A stretch of DNA of 64,000 bases from Jeotgalicoccus psychrophilus DSM 19085 (lineage in GTDB: Bacteria; Bacillota; Bacilli; Staphylococcales; Salinicoccaceae), in NCBI RefSeq assembly GCF_000425845.1, contig NZ_AUEF01000008.1, forward strand, positions 52,038 to 116,037, in the 5' to 3' direction. Below the pieces are notes generated by a model. It was not told where the DNA came from and ran no database searches. It was given only the letters and a program-made list of their open reading frames with translations. Position 1 is the first letter of the stretch. Each line of letters opens with the position of its first letter. This document shows positions 36,580-45,605 of the stretch, one piece after another. The position numbers and the translations under genes were made by a program.

Positions 36580-38025
36580 TTATTCATTTTTATACTGCAT
36601 GTACACAACCTGTGTAACAAGGAAGTCTTCAACGCCGTGTTTGCCGTCGGTGCCTCCAAGTCCCGATTGTCTCATGCCTGCATGGTAACCTTGTACTGCT
36701 TCAAAGTTTTCCCGGTTCACATACGTTTCACCGAACTTCATCTCATTGATGACTTTCATCGTTTCGTTCATATCATTGGAATAAAGTGACGATGACAGCC
36801 CGTAAATCGTATCGTTTGCCATCTCGATTGCTTCATCAATTGTTTCAAATGTTGTAATTGGCAGAACAGGGCCGAATATTTCATCCCGCATAATTTTCGA
36901 GTCATGTGTCACGTTAGTTAAAATGGTCGGTTCATAGAAGAAACCTTTATCCGTCTCAGCTTTTTTACCGCCCGTGACCACTTTCGCACCGTCAGTCACT
37001 GCTTCGTCGACCATCTCTGCAACTGTATTCAAACGGTCTTCGTTAATTAATGGTCCAACTTCAACATCCTTATCTTCACGGGGATCACCGAGTTTCTTCT
37101 CTTTAAAGGCTGCTGCCAGTTTATCAATCAGCTCGTCTGCTACGCTTGAATGCACATAAACACGCTCGGCATTCGTACACGCCTGTCCGTTATTTGCAAG
37201 TCTCGATGTCACAAGCGCATTCACTGTAAGATCAATATCTGCTGACTGCGACACAATCGCCGGTGCTTTCCCGCCGAGTTCCAGATTTACCTTGGTGATA
37301 TTCTGCGCCGCCGCTTCCATTACTTTCGTTCCTGCTGTAATACTGCCGGTCATCGTAATCATGTCGACATTTTTATGTTTAGCTAGAGCATTACCGATTT
37401 CGGAACCCGCACCGGTCACGACATTATATACACCAGCCGGAATATCGTCCATTTCATCGACAATCTTCGTAAATTCCATCGCCGTATTCGGCGTGTGCTG
37501 GCTCGGCTTAAGCACGATTGTGCTGCCTGTGACGAGTGCAGTCGCTACTTTTCTCGCTAAAATAAACACCGGGAAGTTCCACGGGTTAATACCAGCGACA
37601 ACACCGATCGGTTTTTTATACATTAAAATATTCTCATTAGGACGATCACTCGGAACGATATCGCCTTCGATGCGTCTCGCCCATTCCGACATGTAATGGA
37701 AATAATCGATAGCCAGGTCGACTTCACCGCTCGCAAGATCGTAATCTTTCCCCTGCTCTTCCTGCAGTAAATCGATAAACTTCTCGCGTCTGTCTGCGAT
37801 TCTGTCTCCAAGTCTGCGGACGATTTTCCCGCGTTCTATATTCGGTGTCAGCTCCCACGCTTTCTGCGCTTTCTGAGCTGCCTGCACCGCCTTATCCACA
37901 TCTGCATTCGTCGCTTTCGGAGTTCGTGAAATTACTGCTTCAGTCGCTGGATTAATTACGTCAATCCAATCTTTACCTGTCGAGTCCGTATAGGCTCCGT
38001 CAATATATAACTGATGCTGAATCAA
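36580..38025 (-). CDS. aldA: Aldehyde dehydrogenase, lactaldehyde/glycolaldehyde type
   Basis: This 481-residue NAD-dependent enzyme has the cofactor region INPWNFP near 147, catalytic E249 in LELGGKAP and C283 in NNGQACTNAER. The C-terminal segment GGTDGKHGVEDFLVTQVVYMQ is characteristic of the AldA branch, which oxidises lactaldehyde or glycolaldehyde. It starts at TTG after AGGAGGAG, with no better start nearby. It is monocistronic; no fucose or rhamnose genes are close. Confidence 0.9.
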   Translation of the reverse strand: MIQHQLYIDGAYTDSTGKDWIDVINPATEAVISRTPKATNADVDKAVQAAQKAQKAWELTPNIERGKIVRRLGDRIADRREKFIDLLQEEQGKDYDLASGEVDLAIDYFHYMSEWARRIEGDIVPSDRPNENILMYKKPIGVVAGINPWNFPVFILARKVATALVTGSTIVLKPSQHTPNTAMEFTKIVDEMDDIPAGVYNVVTGAGSEIGNALAKHKNVDMITMTGSITAGTKVMEAAAQNITKVNLELGGKAPAIVSQSADIDLTVNALVTSRLANNGQACTNAERVYVHSSVADELIDKLAAAFKEKKLGDPREDKDVEVGPLINEDRLNTVAEMVDEAVTDGAKVVTGGKKAETDKGFFYEPTILTNVTHDSKIMRDEIFGPVLPITTFETIDEAIEMANDTIYGLSSSLYSNDMNETMKVINEMKFGETYVNRENFEAVQGYHAGMRQSGLGGTDGKHGVEDFLVTQVVYMQYKNE

Positions 38026-38090
38026 AAAATCTCCTCCTGAATTTTATTACTTATTATCTTAATTAAGAGCAACACATTAAAAACGGTCGT

Positions 38091-38729
38091 TTATCCTTTT
38101 TCAGCAACGACTGTAAATCGTTCGTTAACGTGTTTACTATTTTCAGCTTCGTCGATAACTGCAATCGCAAAGTCGGCATAGCTGATATAGCTTTCTTCTT
38201 TACTATTCACAAGCAGCACGTCTGTACCTGTTTCATATGTTCCAGTACGTTTTCCTTCTGCGTCAAATTCTGCAGACGGGCTTATAAATGTCCATTTTAA
38301 ATTAGTTGTTTGTTCAAGCTCTTCCAGGTTTTCACTCTGTCCCCCCGCAGTTGGTTTAAACATGTCCGGGAAGTTAGGCGTATCAATGACTGTCATCGTT
38401 CTGCTGTCATCTATATATAAACTGCCGGCGCCGCCAACCACAATCAAACGGGTTCCAGTTCCTGCCAGTGTATTGATTAATGCACGTCCTGCTTCAACGT
38501 GTGCATCTTTCTCACCAAGCGGAGCACCAAAGGCGTTTACTACAACCTCCAGTCCTTTGAAATCTTCTCTCGTTATATCATGCACATCTTTCTCTATTAC
38601 ACTCACATCATCATTGGTTAATTTAGAAGCATTTCTGACAATCGCAGTTACTTTATGTCCTCTGTTCAACGCTTCGTCTAATATTAAACTGCCGGCTTTC
38701 CCTGTTGCACCTACGATTCCTATATTCAT
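38091..38729 (-). CDS. NAD(P)-binding SDR-like oxidoreductase (YwnB/NmrA-like)
   Basis: This 212-residue protein begins IGIVGATGKAG, a clear GxxGxxG NAD(P) motif (7-13), and matches short NAD(P)H-binding proteins of the NmrA/BVR-B-like group over its length (VVVGGAGSLY near 98-107). It lacks a classic YxxxK. Relatives are redox or NADP sensors, or reductases. GGAGG precedes the ATG. It is divergent from the YbaK-type gene. Confidence 0.85.
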   Translation of the reverse strand: MNIGIVGATGKAGSLILDEALNRGHKVTAIVRNASKLTNDDVSVIEKDVHDITREDFKGLEVVVNAFGAPLGEKDAHVEAGRALINTLAGTGTRLIVVGGAGSLYIDDSRTMTVIDTPNFPDMFKPTAGGQSENLEELEQTTNLKWTFISPSAEFDAEGKRTGTYETGTDVLLVNSKEESYISYADFAIAVIDEAENSKHVNERFTVVAEKG

Positions 38730-38829
38730 TAAAAATCCTCCAGTTATGTTATGATTTTAACTACTATTATGTATACCCTGCACTTACTTTTTGAAACTAT
38801 ACTTATTTAATGATCAGGAGAGCAGATAT

Positions 38830-39315
38830 ATGAAGAAAAAGAAAATCCAAAAGACTAATGCGATGCGTACGCTTGAGAATCACAAGATAAACTACGATGT
38901 CCATGAATACGCATGGAACGAAGAACGTACAGACGCTAAAACTGCTGCAGAGAAAGTCGATATGCCGTTTGAAAAAATATATAAAACATTAGTTGCCGTC
39001 GGTAATAAGACGAGCATTATCGTTGCCTGTATTCCCGCTTCAAATGAACTCGATTTAAAAAAGTTCGCGAAAGCGAGCGGCAACAAGAAAGTCGATATGC
39101 TTCATATGAAAGAGCTTGAGAAAACGACGGGATATATCCGCGGCGGCTGTTCGCCTGTCGGCATGAAGAAACTATTTCCAACGTACATCGCAGCCGAAGC
39201 CGAAACGATGGAAACAATCGTTGTTTCTGCAGGCAGACGCGGTATGCAGATGGAGCTTGCTCCCGAGGAATTAGTTGAAGTCACTGAAGGAGAATTCGCT
39301 GATATTACAGAATAA
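38830..39315 (+). CDS. ybaK: Cys-tRNA(Pro) deacylase, YbaK/EbsC family
   Basis: The ATG at 38830 with CAGGAG upstream is preferred over the frame opening at 38791, giving 161 residues. The YbaK signature GYIRGGCSPVGMKK (near 100-113) and the conserved lysine in FEKIYKTLVAVG are present. The enzyme removes cysteine wrongly attached to tRNA(Pro). It forms a single-gene unit with a bidirectional terminator. Confidence 0.92.
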   Translation: MKKKKIQKTNAMRTLENHKINYDVHEYAWNEERTDAKTAAEKVDMPFEKIYKTLVAVGNKTSIIVACIPASNELDLKKFAKASGNKKVDMLHMKELEKTTGYIRGGCSPVGMKKLFPTYIAAEAETMETIVVSAGRRGMQMELAPEELVEVTEGEFADITE

Positions 39316-39317
39316 TA

Positions 39318-39353
39318 AAAGAGCTCTGATCCATTTACAGGTCAGAGCTCTTT
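39318..39353. terminator. Bidirectional terminator between ybaK and ctaG-like genes
   Basis: AAAGAGCTCTGA and TCAGAGCTCTTT pair perfectly around a 12-nt loop. Confidence 0.92.
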
Positions 39354-39358
39354 ATCTT

Positions 39359-40144
39359 CTAAGACAGTTTCACTGTCTGGACACGGCTTCTCTCGGCTCG
39401 TTTGTACCATTCCAGGCACAGTAGAATAATCAGTGCCAAGTCTACAATATCACCGCCGTAATACATCAGCATGGCACCGCGCTCACCATCCTGACGAGGT
39501 ATGCCTGCCGGCGGTGATGCATATATCAGTTTCGATAATATTTTATGGAAACCGAGTGCCGCGATAAGTACTGCTGCGCGATATAAAAAAGAATAGCGGT
39601 GCGTTACAATATCGATATAAATAATCGACATGGTAAAGAGATAACCTGCAAGGAAAACGTGCAGATGAATAAGTGCAAACAGCAATACAGATGTGTGCAT
39701 TAATTCAAACAGGCCGGTTTTGTAAATCAGAAACAAACCGCCGATATTAAGTATTGAGGCGACGATTGGATTGCTTATAAATTTTACATATTTCATATTC
39801 AAAAATGTACTCAATTTTCTCGCCTGAGAAACTTTCAGCGTCCGTATTATAAGCGTCATCGGTTTGCCGTGAAGTATAAGGAGCGGTCCAAGCATGCCGA
39901 GCAGCAGATGCAAAAACATATGGACAGTAAAGTCTGTATGAGACAGACGGGCCAGCGGTCCTGTCAGTGCAGAAGCAGCAATGATTACCCCAATTGCAAA
40001 AATAAAATACCGCCCTTTTTTCCATGCTCTATGTTTTTTATTGGAATAGTACATCGCTGCGGGATAGAGTATTAAAGCGGAAATTGCGATAAACAAGACG
40101 GTGATTTCAAGTATGAAAAAGTGTGTCATATTCATGTGATGCAT
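39359..40144 (-). CDS. ctaG: Cytochrome c oxidase assembly factor, CtaG (caa3) type
   Basis: This 261-residue protein has about seven hydrophobic segments and the CtaG/YtwF pattern with histidines in membrane regions (HMFLHLLLG, HLHVFLAGYLF) and a late GGD segment. Bacillus CtaG is needed to build the copper centre of caa3 oxidase; it is unrelated to the Cox11-type CtaG. The start may be the first ATG or one three codons in. It follows the DUF2243 gene by 2 bp, so the two form an operon. Confidence 0.88.
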   Translation of the reverse strand: MHHMNMTHFFILEITVLFIAISALILYPAAMYYSNKKHRAWKKGRYFIFAIGVIIAASALTGPLARLSHTDFTVHMFLHLLLGMLGPLLILHGKPMTLIIRTLKVSQARKLSTFLNMKYVKFISNPIVASILNIGGLFLIYKTGLFELMHTSVLLFALIHLHVFLAGYLFTMSIIYIDIVTHRYSFLYRAAVLIAALGFHKILSKLIYASPPAGIPRQDGERGAMLMYYGGDIVDLALIILLCLEWYKRAERSRVQTVKLS

Positions 40145-40146
40145 AC

Positions 40147-40584
40147 TTAATGACCTGCCTTTTTATGTTTCGACCTGAGGAGCAGCACGATGCCGGTAAT
40201 TAAAAGAACGGCGCCTGAAATATTCCATGCCAGATCATAGGGCAGTAGATTAACATCGTAACGCACCTGATGAATCTGCAGCAGTTTGTGGTTGATAATA
40301 CCGTCAAACAGCTGGAATCCTCCTAAACCGGTAAATATTCCGCCAGCCCATTTAAGTTTATAGACTGCCCGTTTACGCTGTAAATCAGCAAACATAAATA
40401 ATCCAATTACGAGGGCAAACAAGGCAAATGCATTGAGCAGTCCATCAGATAAAATACCGATAAACGTCGTTGCACGATCATAGAAATGATGCCATTGGAG
40501 CAGCTGATGGAAAATAATTTCATCGACAAGTGCCATTAAACCAATACCGAAAAGAATACCCGACCATATGTTTTCCCGACCCAT
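40147..40584 (-). CDS. DUF2243 membrane protein
   Basis: The ATG at 40590 abuts GAGGA; the ATG at 40584 has proper spacing and gives 145 residues. About four membrane helices and the histidine segments DEIIFHQLLQWHHFYD and GIINHKLLQIHQVRYD, a repeated motif, mark DUF2243. These genes commonly sit with ctaG, as here with a 2-bp gap, so a role in copper or oxidase assembly is suspected but unproven. Confidence 0.88.
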   Translation of the reverse strand: MGRENIWSGILFGIGLMALVDEIIFHQLLQWHHFYDRATTFIGILSDGLLNAFALFALVIGLFMFADLQRKRAVYKLKWAGGIFTGLGGFQLFDGIINHKLLQIHQVRYDVNLLPYDLAWNISGAVLLITGIVLLLRSKHKKAGH

Positions 40585-40656
40585 AGACATTCCTCTTTCG
40601 CATGTATATTTACATATTAAAGTACCCTGAAGCTGTATGTATTAATCTGGAAAAAT

Positions 40657-40692
40657 AAAAAACCTTAAATCCATGATGGATTTAAGGTTTTA
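40657..40692 (-). terminator. Terminator of clpE
   Basis: AAAACCTTAAATCC and GGATTTAAGGTTTT are perfect complements around ATGAT, with Ts on the minus strand. Confidence 0.92.
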
Positions 40693-40699
40693 ATATTTA

Positions 40700-42823
40700 C
40701 TAAGCTTTTACGACGACAATTTCTCCGTCTTTAATGTGTGCTTTAACATTTTTAAGATTTTCTTCTTCTAAAATTAAATCTGTCAGCTGATCTTCAATTT
40801 TATCCTGGATGACTCTGCGCAGCGGTCTTGCACCGAAGCGTTTGTCATAACCAAGGCTGACAAGTTTTTTCTTAGCGCCTTCAGTAATCGAGATACTGAT
40901 TTCATTTTCTTTTAACGCAGCCTGTAATTCATCGAACATTAAATCAACAATTTCCATTAAGTGTTCTTCCGACAGCTGATTAAAGTTAATAATCGCGTCG
41001 AATCTATTTAAGAATTCCGGTTTGAAATAATCACTTAAGTTTTCAAGTGTCGTAACCGATTCATGCTGGTCTGCATTAAAGCCGACGCTCGTATTGTTAT
41101 CACCTGTACCGGCATTGCTTGTCATAATGAAAACTGTTTCTTTAAAGCTGACTGTTCTGCCGTGTGAATCCGTTAATTGCCCGTCTTCCATAATTTGCAG
41201 GAACATATTCTGCACGTCAGGGTGCGCTTTTTCAATTTCATCTAAAAGAATAATTGAATAAGGATTATGGCGTACTTTTTCTGTCAGCTGTCCAGCTTCT
41301 TCGTGACCGACGTAACCTGGAGGTGAACCGATAATTTTAGATACGGCATGTTTCTCCATGTACTCGCTCATGTCGAGTCTGATCATTGAATCTCTTGAAC
41401 CGAATAACTCTGCAGCAAGTGCTTTTGTTAATTCTGTTTTACCAACACCTGTCGGTCCGACGAACATAAATGACCCGATTGGACGGTATTTAGATTTAAG
41501 TCCGGCACGGCTTCTTCTGACAGCTTTCGCTACCTTGTCGACAGCTTCATTCTGTCCGATAACTTTAGCATTCAGGTTAGGACCGAGCTCTCTCATTTGC
41601 ATCTGTTCTTCAGACTGCAGTTTCGTTACAGGAATACCTGTTTTCTCTTCAACAATCAGCTGAATATCAGATATATCGACATCCATTACCTGCTTGTCAT
41701 CTGCTGCAGCTTCCAGCTGTTTCTCAAGCTGCAGTTCCTGATACTTAAGACGTGCTGCAGTTTCATAGTCTTCCTGCTCTGCCGCTGCGTCTTTTTCTTC
41801 AGCTATCTTTTCTAACTTCTGCTTGATTGATTCTGTATCGTTTTCAGCATTTGCCAGGTTTAATCGTGAACCGACTTCATCCATTAAATCGATTGCCTTA
41901 TCCGGTAAGAAACGGTCCTGAATATATCTGTCGGATAAATTCACAAACGCTTCAACAACTTCGTCTGAATAGCTGACTTCATGGAATTTTTCATAGCGGT
42001 CTTTAATTCCGTTAAGAATTAATACAGACTCTGCCAATGTCGGTTCTTTAACCATAATCGGCTGCAGACGGCGTTCCAGTGCAGCGTCTTTTTCAATTTG
42101 GCGATATTCTTTCAATGTTGTCGCACCGATAATTTGCAGCTCGCCGCGTGCAAGTGCGGGTTTAAGAATGTTGCCGGCGTCCATCTGTGAACTTTCCGCA
42201 GAACCTGCACCAACAATCTGGTGAATCTCATCGATAAAGAGAATAACATCCTCACGTTCTTTAAGTTCGGCAATCAGCTGTTTCATACGCTCTTCAAACT
42301 GACCGCGCATTGAAGTGTTCGCTACTAATGATGCCACATCAAGCACGTAAATTTCTTTATCCATCAGCTTAGTTGGCACATTGCCTTCCACTATTTTTAA
42401 TGCTAATCCTTCAGCGATTGCTGTTTTACCGACACCAGGTTCACCGATTAAGACCGGGTTGTTTTTGTTACGTCTGTTCAGCGTTTCAACAACCCGCTTA
42501 ATTTCTTTGTCGCGTCCGATAACCGGGTCAATATTACCCGCTCTCGCTTCGTCTGAAATATTGTTGCCGAGCTGATCTAAAAGCCCGTCACGCTTGTTTT
42601 TTTCGCGTTCTTTAGTTTTTGTGCCTGTATTTTTATTCTCTTGTCCGTTGAAATATTTATTGTTTTCGAAAGATGATCCTTTAAAGAAGTCATTTGAATT
42701 TATCATTTGACCTTGGATTTCCTGGAAACAGCTGTCACATAAATGAACCTGCATTTTTTGATTGTTAAAATTCATTGCTAGGTTTACATTCGATTCGTTA
42801 ATTCCGCAATTTTGACATTTCAT
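40700..42823 (-). CDS. clpE: ATP-dependent Clp protease ATPase ClpE
   Basis: This 707-residue HSP100 unfoldase starts with a zinc finger (C3, C6, C29, C32) in place of the usual Clp-N repeat domain, which is the mark of ClpE. The first AAA+ module has Walker A GEPGVGKT at 127-134. A UVR-like coiled segment lies near 340-375 ([16 protein letters not shown]), and the second AAA+ module has GPTGVGKTE. The tripeptide VGF in TSVGFNADQ is a ClpP-docking loop, so it should feed ClpP. Its upstream region has three CtsR-type operators on two promoters, indicating heat and protein-stress induction. Confidence 0.95.
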   Translation of the reverse strand: MKCQNCGINESNVNLAMNFNNQKMQVHLCDSCFQEIQGQMINSNDFFKGSSFENNKYFNGQENKNTGTKTKEREKNKRDGLLDQLGNNISDEARAGNIDPVIGRDKEIKRVVETLNRRNKNNPVLIGEPGVGKTAIAEGLALKIVEGNVPTKLMDKEIYVLDVASLVANTSMRGQFEERMKQLIAELKEREDVILFIDEIHQIVGAGSAESSQMDAGNILKPALARGELQIIGATTLKEYRQIEKDAALERRLQPIMVKEPTLAESVLILNGIKDRYEKFHEVSYSDEVVEAFVNLSDRYIQDRFLPDKAIDLMDEVGSRLNLANAENDTESIKQKLEKIAEEKDAAAEQEDYETAARLKYQELQLEKQLEAAADDKQVMDVDISDIQLIVEEKTGIPVTKLQSEEQMQMRELGPNLNAKVIGQNEAVDKVAKAVRRSRAGLKSKYRPIGSFMFVGPTGVGKTELTKALAAELFGSRDSMIRLDMSEYMEKHAVSKIIGSPPGYVGHEEAGQLTEKVRHNPYSIILLDEIEKAHPDVQNMFLQIMEDGQLTDSHGRTVSFKETVFIMTSNAGTGDNNTSVGFNADQHESVTTLENLSDYFKPEFLNRFDAIINFNQLSEEHLMEIVDLMFDELQAALKENEISISITEGAKKKLVSLGYDKRFGARPLRRVIQDKIEDQLTDLILEEENLKNVKAHIKDGEIVVVKA

Positions 42824-42868
42824 ATGTGTTTCCTCCTATTAGTATATTCTATTCACAGTCTATTTGAC

Positions 42869-42922
42869 TTTGACTATATTTGACTATGAATACAGTATAA
42901 AGGCCTCAAAAGATATTTTCAA
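42869..42922 (-). promoter_or_regulatory. clpE proximal promoter with CtsR operator 1
   Basis: On the minus strand TTGAAA (42917-42922) and TATACT (42894-42899) are 17 bp apart. Just downstream, at 42869-42885, the plus strand reads TTTGACT-ATA-TTTGACT, the exact CtsR direct repeat. An extra TTTGACT heptad precedes it at 42863. Confidence 0.85.
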
Positions 42923-42949
42923 ATATGATGCTTACAATTATTTTTCTCA

Positions 42950-42966
42950 CCTGACTATCTTTGACC
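42950..42966 (-). promoter_or_regulatory. CtsR operator 2
   Basis: CCTGACT-ATC-TTTGACC on the plus strand is a CtsR heptad pair with one weak base. It lies downstream of the distal clpE -10. Confidence 0.7.
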
Positions 42967-42976
42967 TTATGTATTT

Positions 42977-43005
42977 ATTATACATTGACCTTCTTTGACT
43001 TTCAA
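42977..43005 (-). promoter_or_regulatory. clpE distal promoter with CtsR operator 3 in its spacer
   Basis: TTGAAA (43000-43005) and TATAAT (42977-42982) are 17 bp apart on the minus strand. The spacer region contains ATTGACC-TTC-TTTGACT (42984-43000), so bound CtsR would cover the promoter. Confidence 0.82.
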
Positions 43006-43030
43006 GTGTTTTAGCTTGGTGTTTAAATAG

Positions 43031-43062
43031 AAAAACCGGCTCTTCCTAAGTGGAAAAGCCAG
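43031..43062 (-). terminator. Terminator of the DMT transporter gene
   Basis: GGCTCTTCC and GGAAAAGCC pair with one mismatch around TAAGT; the minus strand continues GGTTTTT. It lies about 70 bp after the stop. Confidence 0.65.
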
Positions 43063-43129
43063 TCGTAATTATTATTTCGTATTTGTGAATCCGCCGTCGA
43101 TACGGATTTATCTCTATTTATAAATTCAC

Positions 43130-44071
43130 TTAAAATAAATTAATCAGCACGACACCTGTGAGCATAATTATTAGACCGATAAACTGTACGGGTACAATAG
43201 TATGTTTTGCTGAACGGAATAAACCGAACTGCTGCACTAAAATGCTCCCTGTAATTTGTCCGAATAACACCAGTACGATCGTCGGTCCTGTACCGATTTC
43301 ACCCACGAGAAATATGTTGATTAAAACATAAAATCCGCCGAATATTCCTCCGAGCCAAACCCAGAGCGGCGCCTTTTCTGTAATAGGGTATTTCACCGGT
43401 CTGAATGTTTTATCTCTTATTACAACGATGATAATTAACGTTGCCGCACCGATAAAGAACGAAATAAATGCAGCTGTAAATGGCGAGTTCACCGCACTGC
43501 CGAGTTCTCCATTAATCGCTGCCTGTATAGAAAGCAGTGCACCGCCGGTAAATCCTGCAGCTCGCCACGGCCATTTATTGATATCATTATTCAGAGATTC
43601 CAGCCTATGGTGGCGATGTTTCATGACATCCTGCAGTACAACCGCCAGAAAGACACCGGCAAAAATTAAGACGACACCAAGAAATCTGCTTATGCTAAAA
43701 GGCTGTACCATCGAATTAAACCAGCCAAAGTTATCGATAATCATACCTGTAATAATCATCCCGATAATCGGCATAATCGCAGTTTCTACGCTGCCTATTT
43801 TAGGAAAGATAAATATATTCGTTGTGAGTGCAATAACACCGCACACGCCGCCGAGCCATATCCATGCCGGCTGTTCAGTAAACACTGGCAGCTTAGGTGC
43901 AAGCGGCAAACCGTTGACCAGCACGATAATACTTAAAAATACGGTACCGATGACAAATGAAATCATCGATGCAATGAACGGGGAACGTACATAACTCCGC
44001 AACCCTGAATTAATAGCAGACTGCATCGACATTCCCGTTCCAATTGCAGCACCTAGTAATGCAGTAAACAT
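43130..44071 (-). CDS. DMT transporter, tandem YdcZ (DUF606) type
   Basis: The ATG at 44071 with GAGGAAGTG upstream gives 313 residues and about 10 helices. The sequence is an internal duplication: WIWLGGVCGVIALTTNIF in the first half matches WVWLGGIFGGFYVLINIF in the second. This is a fused form of YdcZ proteins, which are often half-size. The substrate is unknown. It is a single-gene unit. Confidence 0.85.
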   Translation of the reverse strand: MFTALLGAAIGTGMSMQSAINSGLRSYVRSPFIASMISFVIGTVFLSIIVLVNGLPLAPKLPVFTEQPAWIWLGGVCGVIALTTNIFIFPKIGSVETAIMPIIGMIITGMIIDNFGWFNSMVQPFSISRFLGVVLIFAGVFLAVVLQDVMKHRHHRLESLNNDINKWPWRAAGFTGGALLSIQAAINGELGSAVNSPFTAAFISFFIGAATLIIIVVIRDKTFRPVKYPITEKAPLWVWLGGIFGGFYVLINIFLVGEIGTGPTIVLVLFGQITGSILVQQFGLFRSAKHTIVPVQFIGLIIMLTGVVLINLF

Positions 44072-44122
44072 CGTGCTCACTTCCTCTGTCTGTTTAAATA
44101 TTATCGTATCACTTATCAATGC

Positions 44123-44156
44123 AAAAAGCTCTTTTGATATTTTATCAAAAGAGCTT
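44123..44156 (-). terminator. Terminator of the dus gene
   Basis: AAGCTCTTTTGAT and ATCAAAAGAGCTT are perfect complements around ATTTT, with Ts on the minus strand. Confidence 0.9.
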
Positions 44157-44160
44157 CTTA

Positions 44161-45135
44161 TTATTCTGCCGGTTCCATCTGTGCTTCAAATTCATCAAGC
44201 AGTCCCCGGACCTCATCTGTCGTATTTGTGCTCATCAGCTGGTGTCTTAACTCACCTGCGCCTTTGATACCTCTGACATAAATCTTAAAGAATCTGCGCA
44301 GCGGTTTAAACAGACGCGATTCTTCTTTTGAATATTTATCGAATAAATCGAGGTGCAGTCTTAATAAGCCAAGCAGTTCTTCACTCGTATGTTCTCTCGG
44401 GTCTTTTTCAAATGCAAACGGGTTAGTGAAAATCCCCCGTCCGATCATGACACCGTCGATACCGTACTTCTCTGCCAGTTCGAGTCCTGTTTTTCTATCC
44501 GGAATATCGCCGTTAATTGTTAGAAGTGTATCCGGTGCGATTTCATCGCGGAGCTTTTTAATTTCTCCGATTAAATCCCAGTGTGCGTCAACCTTACTCA
44601 TTTCTCTGCGCGTGCGGAGATGAATCGACAGGTTCGCAATATCCTGTTTGAACACGTGAGTCAACCAGTCTCTCCACTCTTCAATTTCAGAGTAGCCGAG
44701 ACGCGTTTTAACACTGACTGGAATACCGCCGGCTTTTGCCGCCTGAATAATTTCAGCAGCTGTTTCAGGACGCTGAATTAAACCTGCACCTTTACCTTTT
44801 GCAGCAACGTTCGGAACCGGACAGCCCATATTTAAATCAATACCTTTAAAGCCCATCTCAGCCATGCCGATACTCATTTCGCGGAAATGTTCAGGTTTGT
44901 CTCCCCATATATGAGCGACAATCGGCTGTTCATCTTCTGTAAACGTTAAGCGTCCGCGTACACTGTGTACGCCTTCCGGGTGGCAATAGCTTTCTGTATT
45001 CGTAAATTCAGTGAAAAATACGTCGGGTGTTCCTGCTTCACTGACAACGTGACGGAACACAACATCTGTAACATCTTCCATCGGAGCTAAAACAAAAAAT
45101 GGACGCGGTAATTCACGCCAAAAGTTTTCTTTCAT
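44161..45135 (-). CDS. dus: tRNA-dihydrouridine synthase
   Basis: This 324-residue FMN enzyme reduces uridines in tRNA D-loops. The N-terminal LAPMEDVTD binds FMN; catalytic C105 lies in [19 protein letters not shown]; the late [13 protein letters not shown] completes the phosphate site. A C-terminal helical tRNA-binding domain follows. Which of the Dus classes it belongs to, and so which position it modifies, is not clear. It is monocistronic. Confidence 0.94.
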   Translation of the reverse strand: MKENFWRELPRPFFVLAPMEDVTDVVFRHVVSEAGTPDVFFTEFTNTESYCHPEGVHSVRGRLTFTEDEQPIVAHIWGDKPEHFREMSIGMAEMGFKGIDLNMGCPVPNVAAKGKGAGLIQRPETAAEIIQAAKAGGIPVSVKTRLGYSEIEEWRDWLTHVFKQDIANLSIHLRTRREMSKVDAHWDLIGEIKKLRDEIAPDTLLTINGDIPDRKTGLELAEKYGIDGVMIGRGIFTNPFAFEKDPREHTSEELLGLLRLHLDLFDKYSKEESRLFKPLRRFFKIYVRGIKGAGELRHQLMSTNTTDEVRGLLDEFEAQMEPAE

Positions 45136-45236
45136 ATATATTTAAACCTTCTTATCTATTAGTATCTCGAATTTTTATCCATGATGATATTACCACAAAA
45201 AGTCATTTTACACAAAAGTATTATGACCATTTAAAA

Positions 45237-45263
45237 GCCTGCAGAGACTAATCATCTGCAGGT
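45237..45263 (-). terminator. Terminator after the GRAM-like fragment
   Basis: CCTGCAGA and TCTGCAGG pair around an 11-nt loop; the minus strand then reads CTTTTAAA. Confidence 0.6.
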
Positions 45264-45268
45264 GCATA

Positions 45269-45418
45269 TCACTCGTTTTGCATTTTATATATGCCGGTGA
45301 TCCAGCCTTCCCGCTTAAATACGCTGAACTTAAATACATCGTTATTTTTCATAATGATTTTAACGACGTTCGGGATTACGCCCAGACTGTTCTTCGTTTT
45401 GCTTTTCTTATATATTTT
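45269..45418 (-). pseudogene. Possible remnant of a GRAM/PH-like domain gene (C-terminal end)
   Basis: The open frame spans 45269-45505, but only its last about 49 residues look protein-like. The segments SLGVIPNVVKIIMKN and FKFSVFKREGWITGI resemble the end of small bacterial GRAM/PH-type domains, with a terminator just after the stop. The upstream part of the frame is antisense-like and overlaps a good small gene in another frame. No start with a ribosome site is seen. I read it as a decayed or truncated gene, with low certainty. Confidence 0.35.
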
Positions 45419-45426
45419 TAAAAGTA

Positions 45427-45513
45427 TTATACTCCGCCTATTGCTATCACAATTGTGAATATTAGCAATCCAGCGATTACAACGATTAAGAATCCCATAA
45501 ACCACTTATTCAT
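45427..45513 (-). CDS. 28-residue single-helix membrane peptide
   Basis: A short frame from ATG 45513 to TAA 45427 encodes MNKWFMGFLIVVIAGLLI and a continued hydrophobic tail ending AIGGV. It is preceded by a perfect AAAGGAG about 8 nt before the ATG. One membrane helix fills almost the whole peptide. Too short for normal gene callers, it may be a membrane regulator or a toxin-like peptide; nothing in the context decides. The remnant at 45269-45418 follows 8 bp later. Confidence 0.6.
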   Translation of the reverse strand: MNKWFMGFLIVVIAGLLIFTIVIAIGGV

Positions 45514-45561
45514 AACTCCCGCTCCTTTATAAATCACCACATATACATTATACACGTAAAA

Positions 45562-45592
45562 AAATCACTTCATTTCGAAAATGAAGTGATTT
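45562..45592 (-). terminator. Terminator of the DHA2-type efflux gene
   Basis: AAATCACTTCATTT and AAATGAAGTGATTT pair around TCGA, with Ts on the minus strand. Confidence 0.92.
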
Positions 45593-45605
45593 CATAAATT
45601 ATTCA

